Below are positions 46,077-55,400 of a stretch of 64,000 bases of DNA, piece after piece. The notes beneath the pieces were generated by a model, which worked only from the letters and a program-made list of their open reading frames with translations, was not told where the DNA came from and made no database searches. The stretch is from positions 24,209,218-24,273,217 of the forward strand of contig NC_072456.1 of NCBI RefSeq assembly GCF_027596085.1, written 5' to 3'. This DNA comes from Anoplopoma fimbria. Lineage: Eukaryota > Chordata > Actinopteri > Perciformes > Anoplopomatidae. Each line of letters begins with the position of its first letter. Within the stretch, counting starts at the first letter, position 1. A program made the position numbers and the translations under genes.

Positions 46077-46566
46077 CTGAAATGAATCCGTCGTATCTGA
46101 ATGCATCTCTTTCCTGATCTCAGATAAGAATGTTCACCAATACTTTCACCCTGACCCCTTATAACGGAGCTGAAGCCCTGGTAGGTAAAAAGAAAAAACA
46201 CAATTTAAAATGTTCTTACACAGTTTTTTTTTCATGAATGCTGCTCTTTCTTGCAGCTTTGGCTATTTAAGCAAAAGCCTGAATCACTGGACCCTCAAGC
46301 CAAGTACCACAGCTTAACATCTGGTCTAGGAAACAACTACACACGGCCACGAAAGGTACGGCAAGGAATACTAAACTCAGTTTAAATGATGAAATAAAAT
46401 ACTTCATGTTAGTGACTTTGTGTCTTCTGTTCTGCTTTTTTTTCAGATGGACATCGATGTGCAAACATCAGATGCTTTGTATGAGAAATTGCTGCAACTG
46501 GAATGCGACCTAAGAAAGAAACTGAAGGACAATCAACAAGAATCACAGTATTCCTGCAAGACGTGA
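42574..46566 (+). CDS. hsd17b7: 3-keto-steroid reductase / 17-beta-hydroxysteroid dehydrogenase 7, complete
   Basis: Coding exons: 42574-42608, 43388-43594, 43694-43786, 44154-44268, 45593-45787, 45890-46003, 46124-46180, 46257-46355, 46447-46566. They sum to 344 codons plus stop (human 341), with all junctions in phase and GT-AG. The product is a short-chain dehydrogenase. Cofactor motif TGANSGIG at 8-15; NAGIMPN marks the NNAG-like turn; WTSSSNAH provides the catalytic serine; Y194-SSS-K198 is the catalytic YxxxK. Near-identity to human in [17 protein letters not shown] and LTYGILP. The enzyme reduces zymosterone-type 3-ketosteroids in post-squalene cholesterol synthesis at the ER, and estrone to estradiol. 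Position right after ddr2 matches the human locus. Introns 5 and 6 begin with (CA)n tracts. Confidence 0.95.
42715..43185. repeat. Common fish miniature element in hsd17b7 intron 1
   Basis: CAGGTACTGGACAAATGTGA, GGTACTTGTACTTTACTTGA and the right end CTGAGCACTTCTTCCACCAC plus TG. The inverted end CAGTGGTGGAA also occurs at 9833. Confidence 0.65.
44745..44840. repeat. Interspersed repeat fragment (hsd17b7 intron 4)
   Basis: TTTAACCTTTATTTATACAG...AATAGAGACCTGGTTAAG resembles the TTAACCTTTATTTAACCAGG type of fish repeat. (TTA)n and (AAT)n tracts follow at 44985-45065. The rest of this 1.3-kb intron shows no gene. Confidence 0.45.
45794..45829. repeat. (CA)n tract 6 nt after an hsd17b7 donor
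   Basis: About 18 CA units directly following the donor of the exon ending at 45787. Confidence 0.95.
46019..46075. repeat. (CA)n tract 15 nt after an hsd17b7 donor
   Basis: About 28 CA units directly following the donor of the exon ending at 46003. Confidence 0.95.
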
Positions 46567-46598
46567 TGCGTATCACACATTTCTAGGATGGAGAGTGT

Positions 46599-46604
46599 TT
46601 TATT
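46599..46604 (-). terminator. Candidate poly(A) signal for the minus-strand gene
   Basis: TTTATT on the + strand (AATAAA on the -), 230 bp beyond the stop of the small membrane gene and inside the hsd17b7 3'UTR. If used, the two convergent transcripts overlap. Confidence 0.3.
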
Positions 46605-46768
46605 CCTGTTTTGCAGCGTGCATACTTTCTTTCAGACCTCACAAAACACTGCAGCCTGAATTCACAGCACAAATGAAACAAGTTACAGTGACTCTATAAG
46701 CATGATGTAAAATATCTGTTATAGGACAAAGAACCAGAGTTGTGTATGTTGTCTTTGAGTTTTGGGGA

Positions 46769-46774
46769 AATAAA
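46769..46774 (+). terminator. Poly(A) signal of hsd17b7
   Basis: AATAAA 203 nt after the TGA, in the context ggggaAATAAAacagag, followed by ttatttctcatctt. Confidence 0.7.
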
Positions 46775-46835
46775 ACAGAGCATTGCCTTATTTCTCATCT
46801 TAAAGTCTTATAATATGCAGACATGGATGTGAACT

Positions 46836-47263
46836 CTATGTCACCAACTTCTCTGCCTGTGGAGTCCAGGAGGAACTTGGTCCGATTTGGTTGTTAATTC
46901 CCTGATCCTCACGGCAGAATGCATTGCAGTCTGACAGCAGACTATCAGTGTCATCCCAGAAGTTTACATACGTGGTCCTCGTCGGTCCCTCTGCTGCGGG
47001 GTAAGGAGGCACCGGCACATGGGTAACGTTGCAGGCGCACCTGAAATCAGGCTCCGGGGGTTTGGTGCCATGCAAGCCCAGCAGTGGTCCCCGGTCGAGC
47101 TGCATTCCTCCTCCTCATCCTCCTCATCCTCCTCCTCATCTCCGCTCAGCTTCGGGTTGCAGAAAGCCCACACCATCCCGCAGAAGTAGACAAAAAACGT
47201 GCCCATCACCATGACCATGAGCGCGTAGGACTCCATCATCGCTTTGGCCACTGGAGACGTCAT
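46836..47263 (-). CDS. Unidentified small single-pass membrane protein, apparently frameshifted
   Basis: I do not recognise this gene. On the - strand an ATG at 47263 (GAGATGA context) opens MTSPVAKAMMESYALM. A hydrophobic helix follows at about residues 13-35 (YALMVMVMGTFFVYFCGMVW), then NPKLSG and a run of Glu/Asp (43-53) coded by GAG/GAT repeats. Beyond the run this frame gives unlikely sequence ending QRDRRGPRM. The next frame, open from 47105 to 46836, looks protein-like (FRCACNVTHVPVPPYP, TYVNFWDDTDSLLSDC). The likeliest reading is one protein of about 140 residues, with an indel in the repetitive acid run at about 47106-47145. It would be a type I or III membrane protein with an acidic cytosolic or lumenal tail. 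No intron with splice sites fits between the two parts. Confidence 0.5.
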
Positions 47264-47635
47264 CTCTCCGGCTGAGTTCTCCAAAGTGCATGTTCAGGAG
47301 GAACTGACGGTCTGCCTGGCATCATCCGGTGGGCTGGACCACTTCAACATCCCTCAGTAACATCACTCAGCTCAGTAACGTGAGATATGGAGACAGGTAG
47401 AACATGACTGCTTTTGTTTCCACCTCTGTCTTAAAACTGAATATATGATGAAGTGATCATTATGATAGCAAAAGTCAAACTGCAGCTGGAATAAACTCAG
47501 TTTAATGTTATCTAAATCTGTAAGTATCTTATCTTATCTAATAAAGGATTATCCTAATTAAACATAATAAAACTGCTCAATATGCCTAATTGATGTTTGA
47601 GGATAAAACTTGCTCTAGTGAAATCCAACTGCCAA

Positions 47636-48340
<705 letters not shown>

Positions 48341-48899
48341 ATGTGTTAATGTAACACTACTGATCAGAATCATATATTGATGTTATTCTTCAAAAACATG
48401 TTTTATTCAGAAACCAAATGCAGGCCTGTTATTTACATTTGAAATAGTTTGGGCCCCCAAAGAGAAACCTCAGTATTGTTGATTTCCCCACAGTGTACAT
48501 GTTGTAACCATTTCCCCCCCAAAATAGATTTGATCTTGAATTTGTTTTCTCGTACAGAAAAGCTAAAGTGACCCTAGTTCAAAAGCTGTGTTAAAGCAAC
48601 TTGTTTTCTGTTAATATTCCAGCTTGTTAAAGGCATTATATTGTGTACTTGACACTCAAACAGGAACCTGTTCTTATTTAAATATTCACACATTTCAATG
48701 CTAAGGTTCCAGGTTGTTTTGTTTATCATGACTGGTGATTTTTTTCTACTATTTTTCAGCTGTCAGACGTCTCTTTCTGCTCATATTGTCAGTCTGGTTA
48801 AACCATTGCACAGCATTTTGTTCTCCGTGTAAAAAAACAAACCCTGCATGCAAAACGACATCTATTGTTTGGCTTTTTGTATGGTCTTTGTAACAGACC

Positions 48900-49263
48900 T
48901 TAAAGGTACAGTGTACAGCATTAAGGAGGATCTATTGGCAGACATGGAATACTATAATAACATGTATGTTTTATTTAGTGTATAATCACCTGAAAATAAG
49001 AATCATAGTGTTTGTTACCTCAGAATGAGCCGTTTATATCTACATAGGGAGCAGGTCCTCTTTGTGGAGCAGGCTGCCATGTTTCTACAGTAGCCCAGAA
49101 AAGACAAACCAAACACTGGCTCTACATAAGGGCATTGTTGCTTTCATGTTTTCACGTCGGCCACTGTTGTTCTCCTTTATTCACTCAGCACACAGGAGAA
49201 ATTTCCCTTGGTTGCGAACTCACCGCTAGATGCCCCAAGATCCTACACACTGGCACCTTTAAG
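48900..49263. mobile_element. Miniature inverted-repeat element
   Basis: Left end TTAAAGGTACAGTGTACAG; right end CTACACACTGGCACCTTTAA, its imperfect inverse. The body contains AGCAGGTCCTCTTTGTGGAG, GCCATGTTTCTACAGTAGCC and GACAAACCAAACACTGGCTC, words that recur widely in fish genomes. Non-coding. Confidence 0.65.
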
Positions 49264-49269
49264 TGCAAA

Positions 49270-51020
49270 AGTCCATTTGTCTCCCTGCAATACCACTCGT
49301 CAGCGTTTCCTAACAAGCCCGTCAATTGGCAAGGTTTGACTTTCCTTATAAAAAGAACACACCAGTACCCACAACTCCAAAAATACCAACAATGAGGCTT
49401 TCAAGCTCTTTTTGATGCCTTATCTTGGCGTTAAATGTTTAGTCCTGGAAAAGAAAGTTTGACAATTAAACAAATAGATTCAGAAAATTGAAACGTACAG
49501 TAATACTGCTGGAACTTATAATACTCTTGGGGGACTATTTGGTAAACATAAGTACACTGACAACTATTAAATAATGAGTTAAAATTGTGTGTAGCCCCTT
49601 CGATACGTATTGAACAGAGGCGGCATGAGGCATAAACAAGCATTTATTTGAATAAATCAATATACATGTGTTAAGTTTTGATTAAATATGTTTTTTACAT
49701 TGTTGGCTTTAACTCTTGAGCATTTTCACCAATTGTTTTTGAGGGTTTTTAAAAAATATATGAATTTAAATATGTCTTCTGCTACAATGTTTTATATTCA
49801 TCGTGATAGAGGAATCTATGTTGTGATCTATATGTTGCGTTTCCTGTTTGCGATAATAATGTTGATAACATTTACTCTACTAGAAGACACAACGCTCAAA
49901 CTTTCACCAGCAAGCTTGTTAAATGTAATGCAATGCTTTTGCAGACAAAGCCTGAAAGTCCCATGGAATTTCCCAGCAACACCATGAGCGGAAGATGACC
50001 TTTACATAATCATTCAACATATCCTCACACAACGGTTTGTATGATATCTAACGAAAAGTTACATCAGATTTTTCATGCTGGAGGAGACCTGCCTGAATCG
50101 TTCAATGTGGATATCCCACATGCAGACCAAAAGGATTACGCCCACTGTGAATACTGTCAGACAAACTACTGACAACTTAATTTGAAGATTTCTTTATTTT
50201 TATTTTTGGAGATTTCCAGATGTATTGCAAATATACAAATAGAGAGATGTATGCATACACATACACATGAGGGTGGAAAAGAATATATGATATCACAGCC
50301 GAGCTTGTTGTCCAAATTTAGTATAACAGCTATGATTTAAGAGGGAACTCTTTAAAATCGTTCCCACTAATGTGTTTCCCTGAAAAGAGAGAAAAAAAAC
50401 ATCCTAACATTGTCAAAAAGGATATTTTGTATTATTGTAAAGCTGAATTGTGATAAGTTATTATTAACAAGTATATTGTGGTATGATTTGTGCTGTAGTG
50501 TTTGTTGTAGTTGTAAAATCTGGTGTGAAATATGTTCAATAAATTTCAGTAAATAAAAACATAACCTACTTCCAAACGGGTAAAGGTCATACCTGAAACG
50601 TGTGTGTGTATGTGTGAGTATCCACAAACAAAATGCAAATTGTAATGTACTACTATTTCTTGTCAACTCATCTTTCCCTGGAGGATTATTGTGGCTGAAA
50701 AACGAGAGCTGTCAAACCAACTATTGCTTTCTAATGAGTTTCACAGTTGCATGCACAGAAACCAAATTAGCTATGGATTGGGTTTTTATTAGCCCAATGA
50801 GTGGTGCTAAATATTTAAATATAAGTGTGAAATATTGTTTACTCTCGGGCCAGGGGCTCAGATGGGTGTGAATACTTGTTCTCACACAGATTTAAATGTC
50901 ATGACACTCTTGGTGATGAGCTTTACTGAAGATGTTGTCAGTGATTAAACTATACTCTGACCTTTACTCCTTTTTTTAGTTATTGTGGATTTTTTATTTT
51001 TTTTCTTACTTACTTACTTA
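49270..51020. other. Intergenic, no feature recognised
   Basis: AT-rich. Short open frames (49688-49987, 50367-50666 on the - strand, 50602-50871) have no family resemblance. Confidence 0.4.
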
Positions 51021-51026
51021 CTTACA

Positions 51027-51245
51027 TACAGTACCAGTCAAAAGTTTGGAATCTGAAGGAATCTAAAATATAAAACATATTCTGGTTTGTTGAGCATTTG
51101 TTTGTTTACCACATAATTCCATATGTGTTCCTTCATAGTTTGGATGTCTTCAATATTAATCTACAATGTAGAAAAAAAATATAAAAAAAAATAAAGAAAA
51201 ACCATTGAATGAGAAGGTGTGTCCAAACTTTTGACTAGTACTGTA
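51027..51245. mobile_element. Miniature element with Tc1-type ends
   Basis: TACAGTACCAGTCAAAAGTT TGGA at the left and the inverse TCCAAACTTTTGACTAGTAC TGTA at the right, 219 bp in all. The ends start with TACAGT as in Tc1/mariner-related elements. The family is inferred. Confidence 0.6.
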
Positions 51246-52080
51246 TTTAAAATACTTGTTTGTTTTTCTACTATGTCTCTTGTTTGCACTAAATTTAGTA
51301 AATGTCCCCGCTGCGGGACTAATAAAGGATTATTTTATGATCTTAATTCCATATGTGTTCCTTCATAGTTTGGATATGTCTTCAATATTAATCTACAATG
51401 TAGAAAAAATACAATGTAGAAAAAAAATAAAAATAAAGAAAAACCATTGAATGAGAAGGTGTGTCCAAACTTTTGACTGGTACTGTATATAAAATACCTG
51501 TTTTCTTTTTTCTACTATGTCTCTTGTTTGCACTAAATTTAGTAAATTTCCCCGCTGTGGGACTAATAAAGGATTATTTTATGATCTTAATTCCATATGT
51601 GTTCCTTCATAGTTTGGATGTCTTCAATATTAATCTACAATGTAGAAAAATATAAAAATAAAGAAAAACCATTGAATGAGAAGGTGTGTCCAAACTTTTG
51701 ACTGGTACTGTATATAAAATACCTGTTTTCTTTTATCTACTATGTCTATGCTGCTATAATCCTGTAAATGTATTTCCCTTATATTATTTAATCATTCTAC
51801 TATGTCTCTTGTTTGCACTAAATTTAGTAAATTTCCCCGCTGCGGGACTAATAAAGGATTATCTTATGATCTTAATTGTGTTCCTTCATAGTTTGGATGT
51901 CTTCAATATTAATCTACAATGTAGAAAAAAATAAAAATAAAAATAAAGAAAAACCATTGAATGAGAAGGTGTGTATATAAAATACCTGTTTTATTTTATC
52001 TACTATGTCTCTTGTTTGCACTAAATCTATGCTGCTATAATCCTGCAAATGTATTCCCCTTATATTATTTAATCACATCT
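51115..52080. repeat. Tandem array of a 230-285 bp unit built from the miniature element and a LINE tail
   Basis: The word AATTCCATATGTGTTCCTTC recurs at 51115, 51345 and 51589, and in a shortened form at about 51874, giving steps of about 230, 244 and 285 bp. Each unit joins the right half of the miniature element (…GAATGAGAAGGTGTGTCC) to TTTGCACTAAATTTAGTAAA and the CCCCGCTG(C/T)GGGACTAATAAAGG retroelement tail. Confidence 0.85.
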
Positions 52081-52217
52081 TAAAAACAGACAAAACTATT
52101 GTAGTTTTAAACACTAAACATTTTTTTTCTTCTTCTCTGGAATCAAAACAAGATTGTGTGATGTGAGGGCCCCCATGCTTGTCCTTCCAGAAGCGAGAAA
52201 CACTGACAACGACACTT

Positions 52218-52236
52218 GCATTATGGGAATTGTAGT
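52218..52236 (-). promoter_or_regulatory. serbp1: ZNF143/THAP11-type site, inverted
   Basis: On the - strand it reads ACTACAATTCCCATAATGC, a match to the long SBS consensus (ACTACAATTCCCAGMATGC type), 230 bp upstream of the serbp1 ATG. Confidence 0.75.
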
Positions 52237-52289
52237 CCCAAAACCACGTCATCTTAACTCAACCCAATGCGGCGATTCTACCCCCAAAA

Positions 52290-52308
52290 ACTACAAATCC
52301 CATCTGCC
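52290..52308 (+). promoter_or_regulatory. serbp1: Second ZNF143/THAP11-type site, direct
   Basis: ACTACAAATCCCATCTGCC, a good but weaker match, 54 bp after the first site and in opposite orientation. Confidence 0.65.
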
Positions 52309-52337
52309 ACGTCACCCGAGGTCCCGGATGTCTACCG

Positions 52338-52375
52338 CGCCGGAAGAGAAGAAGCTCCTTTTCCCAGCCATCTTG
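52338..52375 (+). promoter_or_regulatory. serbp1: serbp1 core promoter: ETS site, TOP-like start, YY1 site
   Basis: CGCCGGAAGAG (ETS/GABP-type, 52338-52348), then CTCCTTTTCCC (52355-52365), a pyrimidine tract starting with C as in 5'TOP mRNAs, then GCCATCTTG (52367-52375), a consensus YY1 site typical just downstream of start sites. No TATA box. The transcription start is inferred to be near 52355. Confidence 0.6.
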
Positions 52376-52448
52376 TGGCTTCATCTAGCGAAGTGTTCGC
52401 ACCAAGCCTCGTAGAATCGGAGTAAAATCCTGCTGAAGGGGCGCCATC

Positions 52449-55400
52449 ATGCCCGGACAAATGCAAGAAGGTTTCGGCTGTGCTATAGCCAACCGATTCG
52501 ACCAGTTATTTGACGATGAGTCGGATCCGTTCGAGCTTCTGAAGCAGGCCGAGCTGAAGAAGAAGGAAGCCCCGGCTCCCGGTGCCGCCAAGACCGCAGC
52601 CCAGCTGGCCAAGCAGCCCAAAAAGGAGTCCCAGAAAGACAGAAAAGTCCCACTAACCGACAAGAAAGAGGAGACACAAGCTCCCATCCCTCTTAAGAAA
52701 GATGGTAATATGTTTTTGTGTTATTTAAGGGTCTATTTTTCTATAAATGTCATGCTAAGTGGCTCGGTTAAGCCCCCATGACATGAGGTCCGCATGGGCT
52801 GCTTTTGTGCCCAGCATGAGCTCCACACAGGCGGGTAAAGATATGAGGGGTGGGTGGGTGGAGGTGGAGGTATTTGGTGATATAGTGTTTGCAAAAAGGG
52901 CTTGTTTTGGCTTGTTCACCCCCCCTCTACCTCCCACCTACACCGGCCTTGTTGAGCAGGCTGAACCCGAAAGCCTGGTAGGGTTAAGAAAGTGGCCTTC
53001 AATTTGGGTGGGTGGGGGGAGGGTAATTCCTATAAAATCATGACTTTAATCATGCATATTTTTTAATTTCTTGCACCCATAATTGGCAGAAAATATGCAT
53101 TTAAAAAAAAGCATAATTTTTTTTTTTTAAATGCTAAAATATTTGTTGTGGAAATGTGACCCACGTGGAAATGCATCATGTTAAAGTAATGTGAATTTGG
53201 TGAAGTTTTTTCCTTTTGCAGGTGGATGGTGAGACATTAGCAGCACAGCTCTCTCTCTCATGGTGATGCACCTCGTGGTTGTAGTGTGGGGCGTGTTAAA
53301 AAGTGCCTCCACTTCCTATTGGCGCACAATACAGTGTGCATATCCTCCTCTGATAGTCTAATTTCCTGTTTCTGCCACACCAGAAAGGATCTCTCAATGA
53401 TTATTATGATATTTATCTAGTAGATGGGGGGGGTTTAAGAAGTTGCATGAATTGACACATCCGGGCACCCATACAGGAAGTAAGCTGGCCATTTTTCATT
53501 CATGCATGTGTGCCAAGTCGGCTCATATCTGAGTTAGTTTGAGAGAAGAGGAGACAGGTGCGTGGACTATGGTGCACCCAGCTGCCGTTGTGTAGTGGAG
53601 TCTATTTTGGTAGCTGGTGGTTAAGCAATGGGTGGGACTTGTAGTGTCACACTGGGCCAGCGGCAGTTAACCATGTGTCATGTGGGGTTAAATACTATGT
53701 CGGCGTTGAATCCATCCACGGTAACTGGGTGATTCAACTGATAATTTCCCACTCCGACTAGGAAATAATAAGTGATAATGCTTCAAACTCTTGAATCCCC
53801 TTTCTCTGTAATTTATGTACTTGACTAACACTTGCAATAATTGGATTACATTGCAGGCAGCAGTGTTTATTAGATGCATCCTACCAGCTGCTGTAATTCT
53901 TTAATTCCGCACATTAATTGAAATCATTTGCTCCATTTAAACAGAACAATCACCTCCTCTTCCTTTCTCTTGTCCCGGGCTCAGCAGTGGGTCCTAATCT
54001 GTCACTGCTATTGGTCCTCTAATCCTCCTGTTGTGGTCAATCCTAGGTCCCGGCATGAGGAGAATGGGCCGCAAGCCGGAGGGCGAGGGCTTCAGACCCC
54101 AGGTCGGCCAGGGAGAGGGGCGCCCCCACAGACAGAAGACCCGTGGACAGGCGGCCCCCACGTCGTTTCGAGAGGCCTGCTGGTGATGCTGGCGAGAAGC
54201 CCGAGGGAGGCGAATTCTCAGTGGAAAAGTGAGTTCATAATCAAATCAGCACATATTTTAGTTGAACAGCAACCATATAAGAAAACGACGAGGAGAATGA
54301 ATCCATAACTATTGTGCCTTTTTTGTGTTTTTTAATCTACATGAGGCAAAAGCAGTAATAACTACGGGGTGGGGTCAGCAACTGTTAAAGGCGTTGCTTA
54401 CTATGATAAGGCTTAGCATGTAAGAGTTCAGCTGGAACTGCTATAAGCATTTGTGGCTCTTTTTTTATCTTATCAGTTTACTTGCGGTAAATTACTTGAA
54501 TTGAACTAAAATAAAAGTAAAATATCCAAATGTAGATTTAGACTAACCGCAAACATGAGTAAACCGAGGCTAGGTTGAAACCATGTTCACCCCTTTTATT
54601 CTGTAGACTTGAAAATCAAATCCTTTTAATCCACTGTTAAGTAGTTATTATTAACGTGCATGACTCTACAGGTTTTCTGTAACATTGTCATCCATTTTGT
54701 TAATCTTACTGTCCACTTAGTAAATCTTAAGAGGAGACATGTAGATAGCCTGCACTAGAAAGAAAGCTTTTGATAGGCAGAGAAACCTGTTCTCAGACCA
54801 TTTGATTTGACCATGTTAATTGTCTCTCTCTTTAGACCCATTGGTGATAGGCCGATGAGAGGGCGTGGCGGTGGCAGAGGAGGCGTCCGTGGAGGCAGAG
54901 GCCGCGGCATGGGTCGTGGAGATGGCTTTGACTCCAGAGGAAAGCGTGAATTTGATAGACACAGTGGCAGTGACCGATCGTAAGTACCTTTCCGGCTCTT
55001 AAATAGCATCTTTAAAATAAATTACATAATCTTTAATGTACACTAGGTCTGTGAAGGTCATTGGCGTGTGTTTTCAGCCGGTGCGTTTGTCATGGCCCTG
55101 GCTAAAGCTAATGTTCTTTCAGTAGTCTGAAAGGCGAGGAGAAGCGTGGTGGAAGTGGATCTCACAACTGGGGCACCGTCAAGGATGAAATTAAGTAAGT
55201 TCTTCTTATACATGCAAGATCATTTTGCATGAAGGGAGGTTGGGGAGATACATTTTTCCTTATATGAATTATTTTTTAGAGAATAGTGTTTAATAGTGGC
55301 CTCATTTTGAGAAGCTTGGGTATTCAGAATTATTTGCAACACAGATTTTACTCCTCAATTCCATAACATATCCTTTGAACTTATTTAAATACAGTTTCCA

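Noticed and set aside
52759..53043. 94-codon open frame in serbp1 intron 1
   Set aside because: No start context, no family and no splice signals. The intron donor before it is clear.
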